The notes beneath the pieces are model-generated. The model was not told where the DNA came from. It searched no databases and saw nothing but the letters and a program-made list of their open reading frames with translations. From Desulfarculus sp. (GTDB lineage: Bacteria; Desulfobacterota; Desulfarculia; Desulfarculales; Desulfarculaceae): a DNA stretch of 8,248 bases. The number at the start of each line of letters is the position of its first letter. The stretch's first letter is position 1. Positions 1 to 6,310 of this stretch are shown one piece after another. The DNA lies in NCBI GenBank assembly GCA_020216625.1, contig JAIUYB010000074.1:1-8248 (forward strand). Reading direction: 5' to 3'. Position numbers and translations under genes: made by a program.

Positions 1-836
1 CAGGAGCGGCGGTTGTATTCCTGGCTCAAAGCCTCGCGTCCCCCGGACATGAGCTGGGCGTAGAGGGCGTCGGCCTTTCGCAGGATGGCGGCCAGCACCA
101 GGGCCCGGTCCCAGCTCCGGCCACTGGCGGCCAGGAGCGAATTGGCCGGGGCGGGCAACTGGGCCAGTTGGTTCGGGTCCAGGTTCACGTTCAGCCCCAC
201 CCCCACCACCACGTAGTCCAGGCGCTCGGCCCGGGCGGTGAACTCGGTCAGTATGCCGGCCAGCTTGCGGCCCTCCAGGAAGACGTCGTTGGGCCACTTG
301 ATGGCCGGCGCGAGGGCGCAGGTTTGCTCGATGGCCTCACAGACCGCCAGGGCGGCCAGGTTGGTCAGGCCGAAGACCTCGCCCAGGGCCAGGGCCGCGG
401 GGCGCAGCAGCAGGGAAAAGAGCAGGCAGGCTCCAGCCGGGGCCTCCCAACGCCGGTCCAGGCGGCCCCGGCCGGCGCTCTGGCGCTCGGCCACCAGACA
501 GGCCCCGTGGGGCGCGCCAGATTCGGCCAGGCGGCGGGCCTGGAGGTTGGTGCTATCGATGTCCGGGTAGTGCAACAGCGGCAGGCCCAGACAGCCGGCC
601 GGCAAGCGGGCCTCCAGGCGGGCGGGCAGGGGGAGCTCGGGCTCGGCCTCCAGGCGATAACCGGCCCGCGGCCGGGCGGTGATGATGAAGCCTTGGCCGC
701 GCAGGGATTCCACCGCCTTGCCCACCGCCGCCCGGCTCACCCCCAGGCGCTGGCCCATCTCCTGACCCGAGGCCCGGCCACCACCGGCCAATAGCAAACC
801 CAGCACTCGGCCCGGCAGCGATGGCTCGCTGGTCAC
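1..836 (-). CDS. birA: BirA: biotin--[acetyl-CoA carboxylase] ligase with N-terminal HTH, C-terminus cut by window edge
   Basis: BirA activates biotin with ATP to biotinyl-5'-AMP and attaches it to the lysine of biotin carboxyl carrier proteins in the cytoplasm. Forms with an N-terminal DNA-binding domain also repress biotin genes. I translated 278 residues from GTG at 836-834. Residues about 8-62 look like a winged helix (helix-turn-helix around 22-46, AAVGKAVESLRGQGF). The catalytic core follows: DSTN (94-97), the biotinoyl-AMP loop GRGRLDRRW (122-130), KWPNDV (180-185), GRKLAGIL (189-196) and GVGLNVN (212-218). The frame is open to base 1, so roughly the last 40-50 residues of a usual 320-residue protein lie outside. 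The GTG start overlaps the TGA of the upstream phosphatase gene (GTGA, 836-833), which suggests translational coupling and makes it the fourth gene of the thiamine operon. Identity is secure. The repressor role is inferred from the HTH; no biotin operator is visible here. Confidence 0.95.
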   Translation of the reverse strand, partial: MTSEPSLPGRVLGLLLAGGGRASGQEMGQRLGVSRAAVGKAVESLRGQGFIITARPRAGYRLEAEPELPLPARLEARLPAGCLGLPLLHYPDIDSTNLQARRLAESGAPHGACLVAERQSAGRGRLDRRWEAPAGACLLFSLLLRPAALALGEVFGLTNLAALAVCEAIEQTCALAPAIKWPNDVFLEGRKLAGILTEFTARAERLDYVVVGVGLNVNLDPNQLAQLPAPANSLLAASGRSWDRALVLAAILRKADALYAQLMSGGREALSQEYNRRS

Positions 837-1642
837 AGTCCCAACTCCCCCAAAAGGCCCAGGACGGCCTGGTTGAAGCCGGCTGGGCCGGGCAGGGGGA
901 CGCGCACCAGGCCCGGCAGGTCCAGCCCGGCATGGGAGCCGTCGGACCGGGCCACCAGATAGGGCCGGTCCACGGCGGCCAGCAGCGGCGCGTCGTTGGG
1001 CGCGTCGCCCAGCCCGGCGCTGACGATCAGCGGGTTTGCCCGGCGATAGAGATCCAGCAGCAGGCGGGCGGCCCGGCCTTTGTCCGCCCCGGAGAGCACA
1101 TGGAAGAAACGTCCGCCCCGGGTGGCCTCCAAACCGGCCTGACGGGCGGCGGCCAGGAAGGCCTCGGCCTGGGGCTCTGGCTCGGGCAGCCACACCGGCT
1201 CGTCGAACTCCCGCCGCCGGGCGCGGGCGGCGGCCTCCAGGGACAGGCCGGTGAGCTGGGCCACCTCGGCGTCGCTCAGCTGGCCAAAGCCTTTCGCGCC
1301 GAAGCGCGGCGCGAAACTGGCCAGACGGGCGCGGACCTCGGCGATGGGCATACCCAGGGGCCACAGCAGCCAGCCCGGCCCGGCCGGTTCCCAACCCGGC
1401 TGGCTGGCCAGGGGATGGCCCTCGGGCAGGAAGACCCCGCCGCCGTTCTCGCTGATGATGGGGCCGCTCAGGCCCAGCTCGCGCCACAGGGGCAGCAGCT
1501 CGGCCCGGGTCTTGCTGGAGCAGGGGACCAGCTCGGCCCCGGAGGCCTTGAGCGCCTCCAGGGCCGGCTGGGCGGGGGCGTGGCTGTAGGTCTGGTGGTC
1601 CAGCAGGGTGCCGTCCAGGTCGCTGAGGACCACCAGGCGCAT
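833..1642 (-). CDS. HAD-superfamily phosphatase, mannosyl-3-phosphoglycerate phosphatase family
   Basis: A 269-residue cytoplasmic HAD hydrolase of the Cof/MPGP type. Motif I is DLDGT (8-12) with D8 the nucleophile and D10 the acid/base. Motif II is CSSKTRAEL (41-49). The stretch ISENGGGVF (63-71) is typical of mannosyl-3-phosphoglycerate phosphatases (mpgP/yedP-like), as is REFDEP (144-149). The motif III lysine is K188 in ADKGRAARLL, and motif IV is GDAPNDAPLL (212-221). Family members remove the 3-phosphate from mannosyl-3-phosphoglycerate to give the osmolyte mannosylglycerate. The partner synthase is not in the window, and the gene sits between thiC and birA (6 bases after the thiC stop, 4-base overlap with birA), so the true substrate may be different, perhaps a thiamine-pathway phosphate. 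The ATG at 1642 has no good Shine-Dalgarno sequence, so translation is probably coupled to thiC. The family call is firm; the substrate is uncertain. Confidence 0.85.
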   Translation of the reverse strand: MRLVVLSDLDGTLLDHQTYSHAPAQPALEALKASGAELVPCSSKTRAELLPLWRELGLSGPIISENGGGVFLPEGHPLASQPGWEPAGPGWLLWPLGMPIAEVRARLASFAPRFGAKGFGQLSDAEVAQLTGLSLEAAARARRREFDEPVWLPEPEPQAEAFLAAARQAGLEATRGGRFFHVLSGADKGRAARLLLDLYRRANPLIVSAGLGDAPNDAPLLAAVDRPYLVARSDGSHAGLDLPGLVRVPLPGPAGFNQAVLGLLGELGL

Positions 1643-1648
1643 GGGAGC

Positions 1649-2947
1649 CTAGTCTTTCTCGCCGGGGCGGAAGTAGTCGCGGATCAAGCGCACCGCGCAG
1701 AAGCGGCCGCACATGGTGCAGACCTCGTCCTCGGCCGGCGGGCTCGATTCGCGGATGGCGCGGGCGGTGCGCGGATCCAGGCAGAGGGAGAGCATGGTGT
1801 CCCAGTCCATGCGCCGCCGGGCCTCGGCCATGGCCAAGTCGCGATTCCAGGCCGACTGGCGCCCCCGGGCCAGGTCGGCGGCGTGGGCGGCGATGCGGGT
1901 GGTGACCATGCCCTCGTCGACCTGCTCCGGCCCGGGCAGGGCCAGGTGCTCGCTGGGGGTGACATAGCAAAGGAAGTCCGCCCCGGCCCAGCCGGCCAGG
2001 GCCCCGCCAATGGCGCAGGCCACGTGGTCGTGTCCGGCGGCCACGTCGGTGACCAGCGGCCCCAGCACATAGAAGGGCGCGTTGTGGCACAGCCGCTTCT
2101 GGATCTGGATGTTGGCCTGCACCTGGTCCAGGGGCACGTGCCCAGGTCCCTCGATCATCACCTGCACCCCGGCGTCCCAGGCCCGCTGGGTCAGTTCGCC
2201 CAGGGTGATCAGCTCGGTGAGCTGGGCGCGGTCGGTGGCGTCGGCCAGGCAGCCGGGCCTGAGGCCGTCGCCCAGGGACAGGGTGACATCGTGGGCGCGG
2301 GCGATCTCCAGCAGGCGGTCGTACTGCTCGTAGAAGGGGTTCTCTTGCTGGTTGGCTATGATCCAGCAGGCCAGGAAGGCCCCGCCCCGGCTGACGATGT
2401 CGGTGACGCGACCCTCGATGCGCAGGCGCTCCAGGGCGTGACGGTTCACGCCGCAGTGCACGGTCATGAAGTCCACGCCTTCCTTGGCCTGGTCCTCGAT
2501 GACCTTGAACAGATCGTCGGCGGTAAGATCCACGATGCCCTTGTCCTGCCCGGTGATGTCCACCGCCGCCTGGTAGATGGGCACCGTGCCCACCGGCACC
2601 GGGCTGTTGGCCAACACCTGGGCCCGCATGGCCCGCAGGTCGCCGCCGGTGGACAGATCCATCACCGCGTCGGCCCCGGCGTCCAGGGCGGCCTGGAGTT
2701 TGGCCAGCTCCTCGGCCGGGTCCGAGCGATCGGGGCTGCTGCCGATGTTGGCGTTGACCTTGACCGTGAGCCCCTGGCCCACCCCGCGCGGCACCAGGCG
2801 CTCGTGGGCCGGGTTGGCCGGGATGGCCACCGCGCCGGTCGCCACCAGGGCGCGCAGCTCCTCGGGGTGCAGGTCCTCGGCCTCGGCCACGATGCGCATG
2901 GCCTCGGTGATCTTGCCCTGGCGGGCGGCTTCCAATTGCGTCGCCAT
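1649..2947 (-). CDS. thiC: ThiC: phosphomethylpyrimidine synthase (radical SAM), short form
   Basis: ThiC rearranges aminoimidazole ribotide (AIR) to hydroxymethylpyrimidine phosphate using S-adenosylmethionine and a [4Fe-4S] cluster, making the pyrimidine half of thiamine. The protein has 432 residues, the length of the short bacterial/archaeal form lacking the N-terminal extension of the 631-residue E. coli enzyme. Visible landmarks are VNANIGSS (64-71), DLSTGGD (97-103), TVHCGV (162-167), SLGDGLRPG (224-232), EGPGHVP (266-272, H270), the HDH pair (306-308) and SEH (332-334, H334); the conserved histidines bind the catalytic metal. The C-terminal cluster cysteines are C410, C413 and C417 in CTMCGRFC, a CX2CX3C spacing. 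The start ATG is 6 bases after the thiD-thiN stop, with GAGGGA overlapping that gene's end as ribosome-binding site. Its product feeds the ThiD domain encoded just upstream. The TPP riboswitch upstream should control it. Confidence 0.97.
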   Translation of the reverse strand: MATQLEAARQGKITEAMRIVAEAEDLHPEELRALVATGAVAIPANPAHERLVPRGVGQGLTVKVNANIGSSPDRSDPAEELAKLQAALDAGADAVMDLSTGGDLRAMRAQVLANSPVPVGTVPIYQAAVDITGQDKGIVDLTADDLFKVIEDQAKEGVDFMTVHCGVNRHALERLRIEGRVTDIVSRGGAFLACWIIANQQENPFYEQYDRLLEIARAHDVTLSLGDGLRPGCLADATDRAQLTELITLGELTQRAWDAGVQVMIEGPGHVPLDQVQANIQIQKRLCHNAPFYVLGPLVTDVAAGHDHVACAIGGALAGWAGADFLCYVTPSEHLALPGPEQVDEGMVTTRIAAHAADLARGRQSAWNRDLAMAEARRRMDWDTMLSLCLDPRTARAIRESSPPAEDEVCTMCGRFCAVRLIRDYFRPGEKD

Positions 2948-2953
2948 GCTGTC

Positions 2954-4300
2954 TTATCCCTCGTTGCCGGCCAGTTCGGCGACCATGCGCGCGATATGGC
3001 CGGGATCGTTGGCCAGGATGCGCAGAATCGGCTCCTTGCCGTTCTCGCCCCGGTCAAAGATGGCATCGGGCACGCGGCCCAGTTGCGCGATTACCCAGGC
3101 GGTTCCCCACTCCAGGGTGGAGCCCTCCCGCTCCTTCACCTCGGCCGGCTCCTGGGCCCGGTCGAACTCGCCCACCAGCCAGCCCAGGGAGCGGGCCCGC
3201 GCCACCAACTCCGGGCTGTAGCGCAGGGCCATGGCCGCCCGCCGTTGGGGGTCGTGGTGCATGGCGGTCAGCACGATGCGGGCCACGTGGGAGCTGGCCC
3301 CGGGCAGGATCGGCCCGGCGGCCTTCAGGCGGCCGTTGATGCTGGTGATGCGTCCGGCCACGGCCAGGACCTGGGCCGGCATGGCCGCGCCCGGGGTGGC
3401 GTAACCGATCTGGCAACGCACCTCCGGGACCAGCCTCCCCAAGCCGGGAGTCATCTCCAACTGATCCAGGGCCTCCTGGAGTTCGAGCAGGCATTGGCCC
3501 AGCCGGAGCTTGGGCTCCAAGTCGGCCAGGGCATGCACCGGCCCCTGGCCCTGGCCCAGGGCCAGGCCGCCGACGATGGCCCGCCGCACCAACAGCCGCG
3601 CCCGCTCCACCGCCGCCACCAGGCCCCAACCCTTGGCCAACAGCGTGGCCACGGCCGAGGCCAGGGTGCAGCCGGTGCCGTGGGTGTGGGGGGTGTCCAG
3701 GCGGGGGCTGACGAACTCGTGGATCTGGCGTCCGTCGTAGAGCACGTCCACCAGCTCGGCCTGGTCCAGGTGGCCGCCCTTGATCAGGGCCGCGCCGGCG
3801 CCCATGGCCACCAGGTCGCGCGCGGCCTGGGCCATGGCCTGGGGCTCGCGCACTGGGTGGCCCAGGATCGCCTCGGCCTCGTCCAGGTTGGGAGTCACCA
3901 GGCTGGCCCGGGGGATGAGCCGGGTGCGCAGGGCGTCCAGCGCCTCGTCCAAGAGCAGCCGGTCGCCGCCCTTGGCCGCCATCACCGGGTCCACCACCAG
4001 CGGGGCGTCGATCCCTTCCAGCAGTTCCACCGCCAGGTTGACCATGGCCGCGTTGTGGAGCATGCCGGTCTTGACCGCGTCCAGGCCGATGTCCTCGGCC
4101 ACCGACAGGAACTGGGCGCGGACAAAGTCCAGTGGCACCGGCATCACCCCCTGGACGCCCCGGGTGTTCTGGGCGGTGAGGGCGGTGATGACGGTGGCGG
4201 CGTGCCCGCCCAGGGCGGCCACCGCCTTGAGGTCGGCCTGGACGCCGGCCCCGCCGCCGGAGTCGGAGCCGGCCATGACCAAAACTCGGGGAATCGACAT
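2954..4300 (-). CDS. thiD: Bifunctional ThiD-ThiN: hydroxymethylpyrimidine (phosphate) kinase / thiamine-phosphate synthase
   Basis: A 448-residue fusion of two thiamine enzymes. Residues 1 to about 260 are ThiD, which phosphorylates HMP and HMP-P to HMP-PP: AGSDSGGGAGVQADLK (10-25), TAQNTRGV (42-49), VVDPVM (102-107), the anion-hole motif HGTGCTLASA (207-216, C211) and GQGPVHAL (251-258). Residues about 265-448 match ThiN, the alternative thiamine-phosphate synthase that joins HMP-PP and thiazole phosphate in place of ThiE: PEVRCQIGYATPGA (292-305), AVAGRIT (313-319), ASSHVARIVLTAM (335-347) and RRAAMALRYS (353-362). I chose ATG 4300 because GGGGGAGG lies five bases upstream and the protein then begins right at the ThiD fold. 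The same frame is open back to 4639, but that extension would translate the riboswitch and terminator. It is the first gene of the operon. Both domains look intact. ThiDN fusions are known mainly from archaea and some bacteria. Confidence 0.95.
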   Translation of the reverse strand: MSIPRVLVMAGSDSGGGAGVQADLKAVAALGGHAATVITALTAQNTRGVQGVMPVPLDFVRAQFLSVAEDIGLDAVKTGMLHNAAMVNLAVELLEGIDAPLVVDPVMAAKGGDRLLLDEALDALRTRLIPRASLVTPNLDEAEAILGHPVREPQAMAQAARDLVAMGAGAALIKGGHLDQAELVDVLYDGRQIHEFVSPRLDTPHTHGTGCTLASAVATLLAKGWGLVAAVERARLLVRRAIVGGLALGQGQGPVHALADLEPKLRLGQCLLELQEALDQLEMTPGLGRLVPEVRCQIGYATPGAAMPAQVLAVAGRITSINGRLKAAGPILPGASSHVARIVLTAMHHDPQRRAAMALRYSPELVARARSLGWLVGEFDRAQEPAEVKEREGSTLEWGTAWVIAQLGRVPDAIFDRGENGKEPILRILANDPGHIARMVAELAGNEG

Positions 4301-4350
4301 GGCAACCTCCCCCATCACCGCCGGGGCGGCCCCAGGGAGGCCGACGGCGG

Positions 4351-4380
4351 AAAAAAGAAAAAGCCGCCCGGCTGGGCGGC
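4351..4380 (-). terminator. Intrinsic terminator in the thi leader (riboswitch expression platform)
   Basis: On the minus strand a perfect 7-bp stem GCCGCCC/GGGCGGC (4380-4374 with 4369-4363) closes a 4-base loop and is followed at once by TTTTTCTTTTTT (4362-4351). It lies between the TPP aptamer and the thiD-thiN start. Residues 4375-4369 (CCAGCCG) of this hairpin are exactly complementary to CGGCTGG at 4430-4424, the 3' strand of the aptamer's P1 stem. This predicts that without TPP the freed P1 strand invades the terminator and lets transcription continue. The hairpin and T-run are seen directly; the switching is inferred. Confidence 0.93.
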
Positions 4381-4426
4381 CCGCCATGGCGGCAAACGGA
4401 GCTGTCGGCCTGGTTGGCGCGTTCCA

Positions 4427-4522
4427 GCCGTTCCCTTCGCCGGTATTACCCGGATCAGGTTCAAGGGGTTGCCCCAGCCCGCAAGGGCCAAGGCTCTCAG
4501 CCGCTGACGGACACCCCCCGGC
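4427..4522 (-). promoter_or_regulatory. TPP riboswitch (THI element) upstream of thiD-thiN
   Basis: The minus strand carries the conserved THI-box elements in order. P1 5' strand GCCG (4522-4519) can pair with CGGC (4430-4427). A G-run plus TG (P2 5' side) pairs with CAACCCC further on. A small P3 CCG-TCAG-CGG comes next, followed by the invariant CTGAGA (4500-4495). An extra short hairpin GCCC-TTGC-GGGC sits before the P2 3' side. Then comes the pyrophosphate-sensing part (4466-4431) with CTTGAACCTGATC, P5 CCGG-GTAATA-CCGG and CGAAGGGA. These match the TPP aptamer, which binds thiamine pyrophosphate and turns thiamine genes off. Its 5' end falls close to the start predicted from the promoter at 4530-4558, and it is followed by an intrinsic terminator, so control should be transcriptional. 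Confidence 0.96.
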
Positions 4523-4529
4523 GTCCTCA

Positions 4530-4558
4530 ACCCTATCAACTAGGCGCGAAATAGTCAA
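4530..4558 (-). promoter_or_regulatory. Sigma70-type promoter of the thi operon
   Basis: On the minus strand, TTGACT (4558-4553) is followed by a 17-base spacer and TAGGGT (4535-4530). The -35 box has five of six consensus bases; the -10 is weaker. Transcription would start around 4523-4520, just at the 5' end of the TPP aptamer, which supports the call. No other candidate is as well placed. Confidence 0.7.
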
Positions 4559-4591
4559 TCCATGCCCTGGTCCGGGAAACTGTATCGTTCC

Positions 4592-4620
4592 TTGACGCCT
4601 CAGACGCCCGCCTCTATAGT
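4592..4620 (+). promoter_or_regulatory. Near-consensus sigma70 promoter of the mla operon
   Basis: TTGACG (4592-4597), a 17-base spacer (4598-4614) and TATAGT (4615-4620): five of six consensus bases in each box at the ideal spacing. A start near 4626-4628 would leave a leader of about 54 bases before the mlaE ATG at 4681. It faces away from the thi promoter, with about 33 bases between the two -35 boxes, so the two could share a regulator or local supercoiling effects. No operator is evident. It suggests constitutive, fairly strong expression. Confidence 0.8.
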
Positions 4621-4680
4621 GATAGCAACCTCCCGGCATGTCACAGGATTATGGCCGGGTTCCCTGGGCCTGGAGTTTCG

Positions 4681-5457
4681 ATGAACCTAACCCGGCCACT
4701 GGAAGCGATGGGGCGCGTGGTGATGCACGGGCTGGAGCAGGCGGGCGAGATCCTGCTGCTACTGCTCCAGACCATGCTGTGGCTCATGCGGCCACCGTGG
4801 CGGATGCGCCTGGTTTTCAAACAGATGGAGTTCGTGGGCGTCAAGTCCTTGAACGTCACCATCCTCACCGGGGCCTTCACCGGCGGGGTCTTCGCCCTCC
4901 AGACCTATCACGGCTTCTCGCTCTTTGGCGCCGAGAGCCTGGTGGGCTCCACCGTGGCCCTGGCCCTGGCCCGCGAGCTGGGGCCGGTGCTGACCGCGCT
5001 GATGGTCACCGGCCGGGCCGGCAGCGCCATGGCCGCCGAGGTGGGCACCATGCGGGTCACCGAGCAGATCGACGCCCTCTACGTGATGGCGGTCAACCCG
5101 GTGCAATACCTGGTGCTGCCCCGGGTGTTGGCCTCGGTGATGATGCTGCCCCTGCTGACCATCGTGGCCGATTTTGTCGGCATCATGGGCGGCTACGTGG
5201 TGGGAGTCCATCTGCTGGGCATCAACGCCGGCATCTTCGTGGCCAAGATCATTGAGTACGTGGACCCCGAGGACATCATGCAGGGTTTGTTCAAGGCCGC
5301 CATCTTCGGCCTGATCCTCTCCTTGGTGGGCTGCTTCAAGGGCTTCTACACCTATGGCGGGGCCGAGGGCGTGGGCCGGGCCACCACCGAGGCGGTGGTG
5401 CTGGCATCGGTCACCATCCTGGCCGCCGACTACGTGCTCACGGCTCTGATGTTCTAG
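4681..5457 (+). CDS. mlaE: MlaE: permease of the MCE/Mla phospholipid ABC transporter
   Basis: Inner-membrane permease (258 residues, normal for the family) that forms a dimer driven by MlaF and passes phospholipid to or from the MCE protein. An amphipathic N-terminal segment (about 1-40) precedes several hydrophobic stretches, roughly 58-75, 90-112, 145-180, 203-220 and 236-256. The conserved MlaE core is clear: ARELGPVLTALMVTGRAGSA (97-116), then MAAEVGTM (117-124) and TEQIDAL (127-133), and near the end GAEGVGRATTEAVV (227-240). ATG 4681 is preferred because GGAG lies five bases upstream. An in-frame ATG at 4651 would add ten residues but has a poorer ribosome-binding site. It is the first gene after the promoter at 4592-4620, and mlaF begins 2 bases after its stop. 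Identity is firm; whether net transport is toward or away from the outer membrane cannot be read from sequence. Confidence 0.96.
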   Translation: MNLTRPLEAMGRVVMHGLEQAGEILLLLLQTMLWLMRPPWRMRLVFKQMEFVGVKSLNVTILTGAFTGGVFALQTYHGFSLFGAESLVGSTVALALARELGPVLTALMVTGRAGSAMAAEVGTMRVTEQIDALYVMAVNPVQYLVLPRVLASVMMLPLLTIVADFVGIMGGYVVGVHLLGINAGIFVAKIIEYVDPEDIMQGLFKAAIFGLILSLVGCFKGFYTYGGAEGVGRATTEAVVLASVTILAADYVLTALMF

Positions 5458-5459
5458 CC

Positions 5460-6224
5460 ATGGTCAAATCCGACGCCATCATCGAGCTGCGCGAGGTCCA
5501 CAAGTCATTCGGCGCCCAAAAGGTGCTGGATGGCCTGAGCTTGTCCGTGCCCCGGGGGCGGATAACGGTGATCATCGGCCGCTCGGGCGGAGGCAAGAGC
5601 GTCATCTTGAAGCACATGATCGGCCTGATCAAGCCCGACCGGGGCCAGGTGCTGGTGGACGGTCAGGACATCATGCCTCTGGACGACCGTGATCTCAACG
5701 AGTTACGCAAGCGCTTCGGCATGCTGTTCCAGGACGCGGCCCTGTTCGACTCCATGACCGTCTTCGAGAACGTGGCCTTCCCTCTGCGCGAGCACACCCG
5801 CTACAACGAGACCAAGATTCGGGAGGTGGTGGAGGAGAAGCTGGGCCTGGTGGGTCTGACCGGCCACGGCGAGAAGATGCCCAGCCAGCTTAGCGGCGGC
5901 ATGCGAAAAAGAGCCGGCCTGGCCCGGGCCATCGCCCTGGAGCCAGAGATAATCCTTTTCGACGAACCCACCACCGGCCTGGACCCACTGATGACCGACG
6001 CCATCAACCGCCTGATCAAGAACACCCAGGATAGGCTAGGCATCACGGCGGTGGTGATCAGCCATGACATCCAGGGGGCCTACCAGGTGGCCCACCAAAT
6101 AGCCATGCTCCATAAAGGACGGATCATCGCCGCCGGATCTCCGGAGGCGATCCGCGAAAGCGACGACGCGGTGGTGCAGCAGTTCATCCATGGCCGGGCC
6201 GAGGGGCCCATCGAGGTGCTTTAG
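5460..6224 (+). CDS. mlaF: MlaF: ATP-binding subunit of the MCE/Mla phospholipid transporter
   Basis: Cytoplasmic ABC ATPase (254 residues) that powers MlaE. All motifs are present: Walker A GRSGGGKS (40-47), the Q-loop glutamine in LFQDAALFDSMT (Q91), signature LSGGMRKR (144-151), Walker B IILFDEP with catalytic E169 (164-170), the D-loop GLDP (173-176) and switch histidine H202 in VISHD (199-203). LSGGM with KRAGLARA and the LFQDAALFDS Q-loop are typical of MlaF/Ttg2A/MKL-type ATPases rather than importers for soluble solutes. It starts 2 bases after the mlaE stop without a strong Shine-Dalgarno sequence, so it is probably translationally coupled to mlaE. The protein ends shortly after QQFIHGRAEGP, the usual MlaF tail. 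No frameshift or missing residue was seen. Confidence 0.97.
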   Translation: MVKSDAIIELREVHKSFGAQKVLDGLSLSVPRGRITVIIGRSGGGKSVILKHMIGLIKPDRGQVLVDGQDIMPLDDRDLNELRKRFGMLFQDAALFDSMTVFENVAFPLREHTRYNETKIREVVEEKLGLVGLTGHGEKMPSQLSGGMRKRAGLARAIALEPEIILFDEPTTGLDPLMTDAINRLIKNTQDRLGITAVVISHDIQGAYQVAHQIAMLHKGRIIAAGSPEAIRESDDAVVQQFIHGRAEGPIEVL

Positions 6225-6262
6225 GCTGGCGGAGTTTTTTTGGTCTATACTGGCGACAGGCT

Positions 6263-6282
6263 GCGGAGCCGATGGGCTCCGG
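6263..6282 (+). promoter_or_regulatory. Hairpin in the mlaF-mlaD intercistronic leader
   Basis: A perfect 7-bp inverted repeat CGGAGCC-gatg-GGCTCCG (6264-6281) lies in the 86-base gap between mlaF and the MCE gene, a gap large for this operon. It starts 23 bases after a run of seven T (6235-6241). It has no T-run after it, so it is not a terminator; it could be an mRNA-stabilising or processing element. It covers an in-frame ATG at 6272, which argues for the downstream start at 6311. The function is unknown. Confidence 0.4.
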
Positions 6283-6310
6283 CGGAGGCCAGGGGCGGGA
6301 CGGAGCGATC

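Noticed and set aside
4381..4392. Palindrome CCGCCATGGCGG just upstream of the terminator stem as an operator
   Set aside because: It lies within the transcribed leader beside the terminator in GC-rich sequence, and is more likely part of RNA folding alternatives than a protein site; no second copy was found.
821..4507. Very long open frame (1228 codons) on the plus strand
   Set aside because: It lies antisense to four well-identified genes (thiD-thiN, thiC, the phosphatase and the 5' end of birA) and the riboswitch. The product is low-complexity Gly/Gln/His/Leu with no recognisable domain; it results from high GC and codon bias.
4301..4639. 113-codon N-terminal extension of thiD-thiN
   Set aside because: It would translate the riboswitch and terminator. 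The ATG at 4300 has a strong GGGGGAGG site and sits at the start of the ThiD fold.
4638..5255. Open frame overlapping mlaE in another frame
   Set aside because: Arg/Gly/His-rich shadow of mlaE with no domain and no ribosome-binding site.
6196..6241. Intrinsic terminator after mlaF
   Set aside because: The T-run at 6235-6241 has no stable hairpin directly before it; the GGGCC/GGCCC repeat is within mlaF and about 25 bases away.
6223..6251. Internal sigma70 promoter before mlaD (TATACT at 6246-6251)
   Set aside because: No acceptable -35 box at 16-18 bases (AGGCTG at 17). Kept only as a hint in the findings, not listed as a feature.
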